Source of the DNA: Deferrisoma camini S3R1
Lineage (GTDB): Bacteria; Desulfobacterota; Deferrisomatia; Deferrisomatales; Deferrisomataceae
Direction: 5' to 3'
DNA: 64,000 nt
Assembly (NCBI RefSeq): GCF_000526155.1
Contig: NZ_JAFN01000001.1
Span: forward strand, 3,950,001 to 4,014,000
Part shown: positions 35,632 through 44,398 of the stretch, piece after piece
How the letters are laid out: each line of letters begins with the position of its first letter
Numbering within the stretch: position 1 is the first letter of the stretch
The notes under the pieces: model-generated
The model's input: the letters and a program-made list of their open reading frames with translations, nothing else
The model's database searches: none
What the model was told of the DNA's origin: nothing
Program-made: the position numbers and the translations under genes

Positions 35632-35660
35632 AAACTATCCGCCAGGGGCGCCGCTGTCAA
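35632..35660 (-). promoter_or_regulatory. Promoter of the toxin-antitoxin pair
   Basis: On the minus strand TTGACA (35655-35660) is followed after 17 bases by TAGTTT (35632-35637). The start point would fall at about 35624, which suggests a leaderless transcript. The -10 match is only fair. Confidence 0.5.
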
Positions 35661-35682
35661 ACGGCGCCGCTTCACGCGGCCC

Positions 35683-36285
35683 TCAGGCCTGCTGCTCCTC
35701 CCGCGGGAACAGGATCCCCTCCACCAGCACGTAAGCGGCCTGGAGCCAGGAGGTGGGGCACAGGGGGAAGCACTCCTTGCACTTCCAGCACTCCCGGGCC
35801 GCGATGTCCGGGACGAAGGCGATCTCCTTCTTCGTGCCCCGGTTGATGAAGCCCACGGCGTGCTTCTTCTTGACCTCGGCGCAGTAGCGCACGCACAGGC
35901 CGCAGTGGATGCAGAAGGACGACTCCTTGTCGAACCGGTCCTTGTCCGCTCCGTACTCCTCGGCCAGGGCCTTGAGCCGGGGAGCCTCGGGGGCGTGGGC
36001 CAGGTACAGCTCCAGGATCACCCGCCGGATCCGCTCGATCTCGGGGGTGCGGGTGCGCACGGTCAGGCCCTCGGCCACGGGGTAGACGCACGAGACCACG
36101 TGCTGCTTGCGGCCGCCGCGCTCCACCTCCACGGTGCACAACCGACAGCTCCCGAAGGGCTCGAGCTTCTCGTGGTGGCACAGGGTGGGGATCGGGATCC
36201 CGGCGCCCTGGGCCGCCTCGAGCACGGTCGCGCCCTCCGGCGCCGCGACCTCCTGGCCGTCGATCTGCAGGCGAACTTCGCTCAT
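35683..36285 (-). CDS. bamI: BamI-like iron-sulfur subunit (NuoG N-terminus-like)
   Basis: The 200-residue protein has an N-terminal [2Fe-2S] ferredoxin domain (LEAAQGAGIPIPTLCHHE, FGSCRLCTVEV, VVSC) and two [4Fe-4S] motifs, CIHCGLCVRYC and CWKCKECFPLC. This equals the N-terminal part of NuoG without the molybdopterin domain. In the class II benzoyl-CoA reductase of Geobacter the BamG, BamH and BamI subunits resemble NuoE, NuoF and NuoG. The ATG at 36285 is preceded by AGGGAC, which belongs to the CTAG target of a 237-base element inserted immediately upstream. Confidence 0.82.
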   Translation of the reverse strand: MSEVRLQIDGQEVAAPEGATVLEAAQGAGIPIPTLCHHEKLEPFGSCRLCTVEVERGGRKQHVVSCVYPVAEGLTVRTRTPEIERIRRVILELYLAHAPEAPRLKALAEEYGADKDRFDKESSFCIHCGLCVRYCAEVKKKHAVGFINRGTKKEIAFVPDIAARECWKCKECFPLCPTSWLQAAYVLVEGILFPREEQQA

Positions 36286-36289
36286 GTCC

Positions 36290-36526
36290 CTAGTGCTCCG
36301 TTTCGCAAAAACGTATGCGGATTGCGTCGGTGGGGCTGGGGGCTCCGACGAAGCGCGACGGCCGAGCAGCCCGGGCCGCCCGGCGCCAGGGGAGCGGCCG
36401 CGGCGCGTGCCCTCACGCGCCGCAGCGGACCGCGCCGAGGCGGCCCCTGCGAGGCCGTTCAGCGAAGGAGGGGCCCCCAGCCCCACCCCCTGGGAAAACC
36501 ACGGAATTTCGGAAACGCTACACTAG
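36290..36526. mobile_element. CTAG palindromic MITE-like element (copy 2), inside the bam operon
   Basis: The element is bounded by CTAG at 36290 and CTAG at 36523, with CTAGTG and CACTAG ends and the arms CCGTTTCGCAAAAACG and CGGAAACG. The inner inverted repeat is GGTGGGGCTGGGGGC against GCCCCCAGCCCCACC. The core matches copies 3 and 4 in the opposite orientation. The right CTAG contains the complement of the bamH stop codon TAG. No transposase is encoded; open frames in it are GC-rich artefacts. Confidence 0.88.
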
Positions 36527-38442
36527 CCTCTTGCACGCACGGTCCGCTGGTCCTCCGGCAACGGCGGGGGGACCGGCTCTCCGGAGATCTTGCGCACGGC
36601 GCCGAACCGATCAGGGCACACCTCCAGGCAGGTTCCGCACTTGGTGCACAGGTCCTGGTCGATCTGGTGGATCACGTTCTTCGCGCCCGAGATCGCCTCT
36701 GCCGGGCACTTGCGGCGGCACCGGCCGCAGGCCCGGCACCTGTCGGGATCGATGTGGAAGGCGATGAGGTCCTTGCAGGAGAGCGCCGGGCAGCGATTCT
36801 CGCGGATGTGGGCCTCGTACTCGTCCCGGAAGTAGCGCAGGGTGCTCAGGAAGGGGTTGGGCGCGCTCTTGCCCAGCCCGCACAGGGCCGCCTCCTTGGC
36901 CACCACCGACAGGTCCTCCAGGATCTCCAGGTCGCCATCTCTGCCCTCGCCCCGGCAGATGCGGGTGAGCACGGCGAGCATCTGGCGCAGGCCCTCGCGG
37001 CAGGGCACGCACTTGCCGCACGACTCGTCGGTGAGGAACTCGATGAAGTACCGGGCGACGTCCACCATGCAGGTGTCCTCGTCCATGACGATCATGCCGC
37101 CCGAGCCCATCATCGAGCCGGCCTGGGTCAGCTCGTCGAACCCCACGGGCAGGTCGAGCATGTGCTCGGGCAGGCACCCGCCCGAGGGGCCGCCGGTCTG
37201 CACGGCCTTGAGCCTCTTGCCGCCCGGGATGCCGCCCCCGATCTTGTAGACGATGTCCCGCAGGGGCATGCCCATGGGCACCTCGACCAGGCCGGTGTTG
37301 GTGATCTTGCCCACGATCGAGAAGATCTTGGTGCCCGAGCTCGTCTCGGTGCCGATGCGGGTGAACCAGTCGGCGCCGTTCTGGATGATCAGGGGCACGT
37401 TGGCCCAGGTCTCCACGTTGTTGAGCACGGTGGGCCGGTTCCACAGCCCCCGCACGTTGGAGCGGATGTACTTGGGCCGGGGCTCGCCCACCCGGCCCTC
37501 GAGGGCGGTCATGAGCGCGGTGGACTCGCCGCACACGAACGCGCCCGCGCCCCGGTGCACCTTCACCCGGAACGAGAACCCCGACCCCAGGATGTCGTCG
37601 CCCAGGAGCCCCAGCTCCTCGGCCTTCTGGATGGCCAGGGTCACGTTCTCCACGGCCAGGGGGTACTCCTGACGCACGTACACGTACCCCTCGTGGGCCC
37701 CCACCGCGTAGGCGCCCAGGATCAGGCCCTCGAGCACGGCGTGGGGGTTGCCCTCCAAGAGGCTCCGGTCCATGTACGCGCCGGGGTCGCCCTCGTCCGC
37801 GTTGACCACCACGTACTTGACCGGGTCGGGGGCGTTGCGGGTGCCCTCCCACTTGATCCCGGCCGGGAACCCGCCGCCCCCCCGGCCCCGCAGGTTGGCC
37901 CGCTTGACCTCGTCGAGCACCTGCTCCGGGGTCATCTCCGAGAGGGCCTTGGCCAGGGCCGAGTACCCGCCGATGGCCACGTAGTCCTCGATGCTCTTGG
38001 GGTCGATGCTCCCGTTCGACCCGAACACGATGCGCTGCTGGTGCTTGTAGAAGGGGATCTCGTCCTCCCGGGCGAGGGGGTCGCCCGAGTCCGGGTCCAC
38101 GTACAGCAGCCTCTCGACCCGTTCGCCGGCCTTGACGGTCTTCTCGATGATCTCGGGCACGTCGGCGGCCGTGAGCTGGAAGTAGCAGACCGACTCGGGC
38201 TGGATCACGAGGATCGGGCCCCGCTCGCAGAACCCGTGGCACCCGGTCAGGCGCAGGTGGACCCGGTCGGCCAGGCCCTGCTTTGCGAGCTCCACCCGGA
38301 CGGCCTCGGCCACGTCGTTGCAGCCGCAGGCGTGGCAGGCGGAGCCGGCGCACAGGGTGATGCACGGCTGGTCCGGGGCCCGGTCGGCGAGAACGGCCTT
38401 CCGGAACGCTTCCAGTTCGGCCGGGGAGTGCAGGCGTTCCAT
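36523..38442 (-). CDS. bamH: BamH-like NADH-binding flavoprotein subunit (NuoF-like)
   Basis: The 639-residue protein has an N-terminal thioredoxin-like [2Fe-2S] part (CITLCAGSACHACGC, GCHGFCERGP), an NADH and FMN module (RGRGGGGFPAG, VVNADEGDPGAYMDR), the [4Fe-4S] motif ESCGKCVPCREG, and a C-terminal pair CRACGRCRRKCP and CTKCGTCLEVCP. This is the HndC/NuoF-type architecture. In the Bam complex it would exchange electrons with NAD(H). The ATG at 38442 lies 8 bases after the bamG stop. Confidence 0.88.
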   Translation of the reverse strand: MERLHSPAELEAFRKAVLADRAPDQPCITLCAGSACHACGCNDVAEAVRVELAKQGLADRVHLRLTGCHGFCERGPILVIQPESVCYFQLTAADVPEIIEKTVKAGERVERLLYVDPDSGDPLAREDEIPFYKHQQRIVFGSNGSIDPKSIEDYVAIGGYSALAKALSEMTPEQVLDEVKRANLRGRGGGGFPAGIKWEGTRNAPDPVKYVVVNADEGDPGAYMDRSLLEGNPHAVLEGLILGAYAVGAHEGYVYVRQEYPLAVENVTLAIQKAEELGLLGDDILGSGFSFRVKVHRGAGAFVCGESTALMTALEGRVGEPRPKYIRSNVRGLWNRPTVLNNVETWANVPLIIQNGADWFTRIGTETSSGTKIFSIVGKITNTGLVEVPMGMPLRDIVYKIGGGIPGGKRLKAVQTGGPSGGCLPEHMLDLPVGFDELTQAGSMMGSGGMIVMDEDTCMVDVARYFIEFLTDESCGKCVPCREGLRQMLAVLTRICRGEGRDGDLEILEDLSVVAKEAALCGLGKSAPNPFLSTLRYFRDEYEAHIRENRCPALSCKDLIAFHIDPDRCRACGRCRRKCPAEAISGAKNVIHQIDQDLCTKCGTCLEVCPDRFGAVRKISGEPVPPPLPEDQRTVRARG

Positions 38443-38450
38443 GGTTTCCC

Positions 38451-38903
38451 TCAGTCGTGGTTCCGAAGGGCCTCCGCCGTTTCGGCAGGGGTCATCTTCC
38501 CGTAGGTCTTGCCGTCGATCTCCATGACCGGGCCGAGGGCGCAGCAGCCCAGGCAGTTGACCGTCTCGAGGCTGAACTTGAGCTCCAGGTCGGTCTCGCC
38601 CGGCTTGATGCCGGTGGCCTCCTGCACCGCGTCGAGCACCCGCTGGGCTCCCCGCACGTGGCAGGCCGTGCCCATGCACACGTGGATGCGGTGCCGGCCC
38701 TTGGGAACCGTGCTGAACGCCTTGTAGAACGTGGCGATGTGGAGGATCCGCGACAGGGGCACCCGGAGCCGTTCGGCGACCCGCTCGAGGGCCTCCTGCG
38801 GAAGCCAGTTGTTCTCGGTCTGGATGTCCAGGAGCACCTGGATGAGGTAGCTCTCGTCCGCTCCGTACCGGTCGATGATCTGATCCACCCGTGCGATGTC
38901 CAT
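38451..38903 (-). CDS. bamG: BamG-like [2Fe-2S] subunit (NuoE-like)
   Basis: The 150-residue protein matches the NuoE family: an N-terminal helical part (DQIIDRYGADESYLIQVLLDIQ, here described as the usual helical bundle) and a thioredoxin-like [2Fe-2S] domain with HVCMGTACHVRGA and NCLGCCALGPV. The four cysteines are present. It pairs with the BamH-like protein. The ATG at 38903 is preferred; upstream frame runs through repeats. Confidence 0.87.
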   Translation of the reverse strand: MDIARVDQIIDRYGADESYLIQVLLDIQTENNWLPQEALERVAERLRVPLSRILHIATFYKAFSTVPKGRHRIHVCMGTACHVRGAQRVLDAVQEATGIKPGETDLELKFSLETVNCLGCCALGPVMEIDGKTYGKMTPAETAEALRNHD

Positions 38904-39007
38904 GTCGTCGTCCACCCTGTTAAGCCGGCGGTGAAACCGTCGCGATCCCCTCCCTGCTCGGGAGGGCGAGGGGCCTGCCGGAGAGCGTGATGCGGGGCCT
39001 TCGCCCC

Positions 39008-39180
39008 GCTGGGCGGCCAGGCTGCTAGGCAGCCGGGCGGCTCTCGGGCCCGCCAAATAATCGGGGTATGGTCTAGTCTCTAGTTTCTTGTCTCTAGTTT
39101 CTGGCCTCTGGCCGGCCGGAGGCAGGTCCCTCGCCCCGTCTCGGGAAAAACGCGCCCGGTTTGCTGCCGGGTTGCTCAAC
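39008..39180. repeat. Octamers, CTAG heptads and hairpin repeat E between bamF and bamG
   Basis: Octamers GCTGGGCG, GCCAGGCT, GCTAGGCA and GCCGGGCG run from 39008. Six heptads begin CTAG, CTAG, CTTG, CTAG, CTGG and CTGG at 39072, 39079, 39086, 39093, 39100 and 39107. Repeat E follows from 39111 (CCGGAGGCAGGTCCC). These fill the gap 38904-39175 inside the operon. Confidence 0.88.
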
Positions 39181-39946
39181 CGACGGATCCCAGTGCGTAC
39201 CGCTTCTGGGAGAGGTCGTACCGGATCACCCCCCGGGCCACTGCCGCGGCCAGGTACCGGGACGCCTCGGAGGGGCTCAGGCCCAGGCGCTCCGCGATCT
39301 CTGCCGTGGCGAGCGGCGAGGCGCGAAGGAGCAGGGCCACCCGGGCCATGATCCACTTCTCCACCACCGCCTCGTCGATGACCCGGTCCACGTCGTGGTG
39401 CGCGAAGAACGCCTCGTAGGCCTCCGGGGACGGCAGCCCCGGGTTGAGCTTCTCCGCCAGGATCATCCGCAGGTACGGCACGATCGACTCCAGGGCGTCG
39501 AGGCCGTTGCGCAGGCGGTCCGGGTCGAGCCCCTCGCTCCGGCCCAGGGGGCCCAGCTCGCGGACCTGCGCGGTGAAGGCGTCGGTGGCCTCGGCGAACC
39601 GCGCGCCCTCGCCGCTGGAGAGGAACTCGATCCCGATCCGCCGCGGGTCGAGGCCCAGGCGCTCGAGGAGCCGCTTGCAGAGGTGGGTGAGCCGCAGCGC
39701 GTGGAAGTTCCCGTGGGTGGTGTAGTTGCACTCGCCGAGGCGGCACCCCACGATGAACACCCCGTCCGCGCTCTTGGAGAACGCCCGGAGCACGAACCCG
39801 AGGTCCACGCGTCCCGTGCACATCACCCGCACGAGCCGAATGTCAGCCTTGTACTGTAGCCTGGAAACTCCGGCTAGGTCCGCAGACCCGTAGCCTCACC
39901 AGTGGCAGACGAAACCCAGGATCTTCGCTTGATACTCCTGAGCCAT
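39176..39946 (-). CDS. bamF: BamF-like selenoprotein (MvhD family), TGA read as selenocysteine
   Basis: The full gene is 257 codons with an in-frame TGA at codon 17 (39896-39898). The text before it is MAQEYQAKILGFVCHW and after it GYGSADLAGVSRLQYKADIR, which aligns with the MvhD N-terminus where a cysteine or selenocysteine sits after CxW. Downstream come RVMCTGRVD, CRLGECNY and a C-terminal winged-helix-like part. AAGGAGG precedes the ATG at 39946. A strong hairpin follows the TGA. MvhD-type subunits carry electrons between partner enzymes and HdrA-like flavoproteins. Starting at 39832 instead would lose the conserved N-terminus. Confidence 0.9.
39872..39898 (-). promoter_or_regulatory. Putative SECIS hairpin of bamF
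   Basis: Directly after the TGA the RNA reads GGCUA, CG, GGUC, UGCG, GACC, UAGCC, which folds into a 5+4 base-pair hairpin. The GGUCU part resembles the apical GGUCU of the E. coli fdhF element recognised by SelB. Confidence 0.65.
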
Positions 39947-39967
39947 GTTCGTCCTCCTTGTGGAATC

Positions 39968-40030
39968 GGTCGTCGGTCGTCAGTCGTCGGTCACCCGTCA
40001 CCCGTCACTCGTCACCGATCGTCGGTCACC
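39968..40030. repeat. Nine GGTC-type heptads
   Basis: nGTC/GATC words start at 39968, 39975, 39982, 39989, 39996, 40003, 40010, 40017 and 40024, exactly period 7 over nine units. The array overlaps the last codons of bamE and reaches the bamF ribosome site region. Confidence 0.9.
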
Positions 40031-43000
40031 CGCCGGCCAGGGCGGCGTCGATCTGGCCCTCGAACTCGTCGTCGGTGAAGTGCTTGAGCGAGATCGCGCC
40101 GGTGGGGCAGACCACGTTGCACAGGCCGTCGCCCTTGCACAGCACCGGGTTGACCTCGGCTCGGCCGTTGGCGCCCAGCTCCACCGCGCCGTAGGAGCAC
40201 GCCGCCACGCACTGGCCGCACGAGACGCACTTGTCCTCGTCCACCACGCACACCGCGCCCGAGGCCACCACCGTGTCGTGGGACAGCAGGGCCACCACCC
40301 GGCCGGCCGCGCCCTGGGCCTGGCTGATCGTCTCGGCCAGATGCTTCGGGTACTGGGCGGCTCCGCACAGGTACACGCCGTCGGTGGCGAAGTCCACGGG
40401 CCGGAGCTTGACGTGGGCCTCCTTGAAGAACCCGTCCGGGCCCAGGGCCACCTGGAACATCTGGGCCACCTGGGGGTTGTCCTCGCGGGGCACCGCGGCC
40501 GCGGCCAGGGACACCACGTCGGCGTCGATGGCGAGCTCCTTCCCGAGGATCGGGTCGGTCACCCGGACCCGCAAGACCTTGCGGCCCCCTTCCTCCACGG
40601 CCGCCACCTCGGGCCGGGCCTCGGGCACGTACCGGATGAACGTGACGCCCTTGCCCGAGGCCTCCCGGTAGGCGTCCTCCCGAAGGCCGTAGGTGCGCAT
40701 GTCGCGGAACAGCACGTACACGTCCGCGGCAGGGTTGACCTCCTTGAGCCTGAGGGCGTTCTTCACGGCGTGGTTGCAGCACACCCGGGCGCAGTAGTTG
40801 CGCTCTTCGTTGCGGCAGCCCACGCACTGGATCATCGCCACGCTGCCGGCCCCCAGCAGCCGCTCGTCGTCCCGGGCCAGGGCCTCCTCCAGCTCCAGGT
40901 GGGTCATCACCCGCTCGTCCTGGCCGTAGAGGTACTCGGTGGGGCGGTGCTCGGCCGCGCCCGTGGCGATGACCGTGGCCCCGTGGTGGAGGTCGCGCAC
41001 CCGGCCCCGCACCTCGACCCGGGTCACGAAGTTGCCCACGTAGCCCCACGCGTCGGTGACCTTGGCGCCGGTGAGCACGTGGACCAGGGGGTGGCGGTAC
41101 ACCTTCCACACCAGGTCCCGCACGAACGCCTGCACGTCCAGGCCCTCGAGCGTGTGCTGGAGCCGGCTCGCCGTGCCCCCGAGCTCCCGCTCGCGCTCCA
41201 CCAGGTACACGGGGTGGCCCTGCTCGGCGATGTGCAGGGCCGCGGTCATGCCGGCCACGCCGCCGCCCACCACCAGGGCCGCCTTGGTGACCGACAGGTC
41301 GAACTCCTGCAGCGGCTCGAGCCGGGCGGCCCGGGCCACGGCCATGCGCACCAGGTCCAGGGCCTTGGGGGTGGCCCGGTCCTTCTCCTTGGCGTGCACC
41401 CAGGAGCAGTGCTCCCGGATGTTGGCCATCTCCAGGTAATACTGGTTGAGGCCGGCCTCCTTCAGGGTGTCGCGGAACAGCGGCTCCAGGGTCCGGGGGG
41501 AGCACGCCGCCACCACCACCCGGTTGAGGCGCTGCTCCTGGATCACCTTGGTGATGTCCTGGGCCGAGTTGGTGGCGCACGAGAAGAGCTGCTCGTCCGC
41601 GAACACCACGTGGGGGAGCTTGCGCACCTCCTCCACCACCGAGGGCACGTTCACGATCCGGCCGATGTTGGCCCCGCAGTGGCACACGAACACGCCGATG
41701 CGAAGCTCCTCGGCCGAGGTGTCCCGCTCCAGGGGGTAGCGCCGCTCCGTGGCCAGCTTGCCGCGCCGCCGGTCCAGGAGCCGGCCGCACTGGGACCCGG
41801 CCGCGCTGGCGCTGAACACCGACTCGGGGATGTCGGTGGGGCCCTGGAACGCGCCGCTCACGAACACCCCGGGCCGGCTCGTCTCCACCGGGTTCGAGGG
41901 GGATGCCTGCACGAACCCGTGGTCGTTGAGGTCCACGCCGAAGGTCTCGGCGAGCCGCTCCACGTCGGCCGGCGGGGTGAGCCCCACCGACAGCACCACC
42001 AGGTCGAACTCCTCCTCCTTGACGCCCTCGTCCGGGGTGCTGTAGCGCACGGTCACGTTCTTGGTCTCGGGGTCCTCCCGCACGATCGATGCGTAGCTGC
42101 GGATGAACCGGACCCCGGGCAGGGCCTCGGCGCGCTGGAAGTAGGTCTCGAAGTCCTTGCCGTAGGCCCGGATGTCGTTGTGGAACACCGTGCACTCGAC
42201 CCCGTCGTCGTGCTCCTTGGTCAGGAGCACCTGCTTCTGGGTGTAGGTGCAGCACACGGCCGAGCAGTAGCTGTTGGCGCCCTCGCGCACCTGGCGGGAG
42301 CCCACGCACTGGAGCCACGCCACCCGGCGGGGGTGCCTCAGGTCGGACCGGCGCAGGATCTGGCCCTGGAACGGCCCGGTGGCGCTCATGAGCCGCTCGT
42401 AGTCCATGCTGGTCACGACGTTGGCGAACTCGCCGTACCGGTACTCCCGGAGCAGCTTCGGATCGTAGGGCTCGAACCCGGGCGAGAGGATCACCGCCCC
42501 CACCCGGACCTCCCGGGTCTCCTCGGACTGGGTGAAGTCGATCGCTCCGGCCTTGCACACGGCCGAGCAGATGCCGCACTTCTTCTCTTTCAGGTACAGG
42601 CAGCTCTCGTCGATGTACGTGATGAGCGGAACGGCCTGCGAGAAGTAGACGTGGATGGCCTTGTTGAGGGAGATCTCCTGGTTGAACGGGTCCGGGTACT
42701 GCACGGGGCAGTACTCCACGCACACCGTGCACCCGGTGCACTTATCCTCGATGACGTACCGGGGCTTCTTCTTCAGGACGACCCGGAAGTTTCCGGCCTC
42801 GCCCCGGACGTTTTCCACCTCGGTGTAGGTGAGGACCTCGATGTTTGGCTGCCGGCCGACCTCGACCAGTTTGGGCGAGAGAATTCACATGGAGCATTCG
42901 TTGGTGGGGAACGTCTTGTCCAACTGCGCCATGTGGCCGCCGATGGAGGGGCCCGACTCCACCAGGTACACCTTGAACCCGGCGGAGCTGAGGTCGAGCG

Positions 43001-43115
43001 CGGCCTGGATGCCGCTGACGCCGCCTCCCACCACCAGCACGTCGCCGAACTCGCCGTCTCCGAGCTTCCTGAACACCCCTTCCGCCTGCAGTCGGTCCAC
43101 CAGTTCCTTCGCCAT
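40026..43115 (-). CDS. bamE: BamE-like selenoprotein (HdrA-type flavin iron-sulfur protein), TGA read as selenocysteine
   Basis: The full gene is 1029 residues with in-frame TGA at codon 77 (42885-42887), in the context [16 protein letters not shown]; the equivalent HdrA position is Cys or selenocysteine. Before it lies an FAD motif ([15 protein letters not shown]). After it come [17 protein letters not shown]-type cluster motifs, a second HdrA-like FAD module ([19 protein letters not shown]) and C-terminal clusters [11 protein letters not shown] and [10 protein letters not shown]. HdrA proteins bifurcate electrons, and BamE is expected to do so for benzoyl-CoA reduction. The sequence 42819-42884 between the two open parts is in frame and family-like, so this is one gene, not two. 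Confidence 0.9.
42852..42887 (-). promoter_or_regulatory. Putative SECIS hairpin of bamE
   Basis: Fifteen bases after the TGA the RNA reads CUGGUC, GAGGUC, GGCCGG: a 6-pair stem (two G-U pairs) with a GAGGUC loop. The GGUC in the loop and its distance from the codon are close to those of the E. coli fdhF element. Confidence 0.6.
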
Positions 43116-43213
43116 GTCCTCCGCCTCGTTCCGGGTCTAGTGCGTGTTGGTGACGAGTCGCCCCGGGGCAGACGTCCTCCTCCCCCGGGGATGCCGGTCT
43201 CCGGGACCGGGGC

Positions 43214-44365
43214 CTACAGGGCCTCCCTCACGATCTCGGTGAGGTCCATGACCCTGAGCGCGTCGTCGCCCTTGAGGGCGAGCCGGCTGTCCTCGAAGTT
43301 GGAGATGCAGTAGGGGCACGACGTGGCGAGCACCCGGGCCCCCGCGTCCAGGGCCTGGGCCACCCGCAGGTCCGAGAACCTCTCGCCCTTGGGGGTGTCC
43401 ATCCAGATCCGGCCCCCGCCCCCGCCGCAGCACAGGCTGTCCTCCCGGTTGTCGGCCATCTCCACGAGCTCCACCCCGGGCACGCGCCGGAGGACCTCGC
43501 GGGGCTCGTCGTAGAGCCCGTTGTGGCGGCCCAGGTAGCAGGGGTCGTGAAAGGTGACCTTCAGGGGGACCTCGCGGGTGAGCTCGAGCCGGCCCCGCTC
43601 GATCAGGTCGAGCAGGAACTGGCTCATGTGGACCACCTCGAAGTGGACCATGAACTCGGGGTACTCGTTCTTGAAGGTGTGGTAGCAGTGGGGCGACGAC
43701 ACGAGCACCCGGCGCACCCCCCGGTCGATGAACGCCTTGATGTTCTGCCGGGCCAGCTTTTTGAACGCCTCCTCGTCGCCCGCCTTTCGGATGCTCTCGC
43801 CGCAGCAGCTCTCGGCCTCGCCCAGGATGCCGAACTCCACCCCGGCCCGCTGGAGGATCTCGGCCGTGGCCGCGGCCACCTTCTTCAGCCGGCTGTCGTA
43901 GCTGAAGTAGCAGCCGGCGAAGTAGAGGATCTCCATCTCCTCGGAGAACGGCCGCACGCCCAGGGCCTCGGCCCAGGCCCCCCGGGCCTCCCGGGGCTCC
44001 CCGAAGGGGTTGCCCTGGGTGCTCAGGTTGCCGCTCACCCCCCGCACGGGCCGCACGTTCTCGGGGAACACCCCGTACTCCGTGGCGATCCGCCGCAGGG
44101 CCATCCCCGAGTCGATCTGGCGCACGTCCCGGGGGCAGCGCTGGGGGCACCGGCCGCAGGTGGTGCAGCGCCAGATCTCCTCGTTCTCGATCTCGGTCAT
44201 GCCGAACGCGGCCTGGCGCACGATCTTTCGCATGCTGAACCGGCGCACCCGGTTCCACGGGCACACCACGTCGCACATGCCGCACTGGAAGCAGCGTCGG
44301 AACGCCTCGCCGCCGGCGCCTTCGATCAGCTCGGCGATCTCTTTGTAGTCGGCTACGTTCTCCAC
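43214..44365 (-). CDS. bamD: BamD-like iron-sulfur protein (HdrD/GlpC-type, two CCG domains)
   Basis: The 383-residue protein has two [4Fe-4S] ferredoxin motifs (CFQCGMCDVVCP, CTTCGRCPQRCP) and two CCG domains, the first with AESCCGES and the second with DSLCCGGGGG, plus DPCYLGRHNG. CCG domains bind non-cubane clusters in heterodisulfide reductase. In the Bam complex this subunit would link the HdrA-like BamE with the BamBC core. GTG at 44365 has GAGGGG upstream. Spacing to bamC is 33 bases. Confidence 0.87.
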   Translation of the reverse strand: MENVADYKEIAELIEGAGGEAFRRCFQCGMCDVVCPWNRVRRFSMRKIVRQAAFGMTEIENEEIWRCTTCGRCPQRCPRDVRQIDSGMALRRIATEYGVFPENVRPVRGVSGNLSTQGNPFGEPREARGAWAEALGVRPFSEEMEILYFAGCYFSYDSRLKKVAAATAEILQRAGVEFGILGEAESCCGESIRKAGDEEAFKKLARQNIKAFIDRGVRRVLVSSPHCYHTFKNEYPEFMVHFEVVHMSQFLLDLIERGRLELTREVPLKVTFHDPCYLGRHNGLYDEPREVLRRVPGVELVEMADNREDSLCCGGGGGRIWMDTPKGERFSDLRVAQALDAGARVLATSCPYCISNFEDSRLALKGDDALRVMDLTEIVREAL

Positions 44366-44398
44366 GGGACACCCCTCGTCACGGCGGGACGGGCCGGA

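Noticed and set aside
36315-36767. Open frames inside the 237-base elements that encode similar peptides in all copies
   Set aside because: The DNA itself is conserved, so any frame looks conserved. Frames are open on both strands because the DNA is very GC-rich, there are no ribosome sites, and the frames run into neighbouring genes in different ways.
39968-40030. Heptad array as a CRISPR
   Set aside because: Units are 7 bases with no spacers and no cas genes nearby.
40026-43115. bamE region as two separate genes or a pseudogene
   Set aside because: Both parts share one frame, the sequence across the TGA is family-like without a gap, and the TGA falls at the known Cys/Sec position of HdrA.
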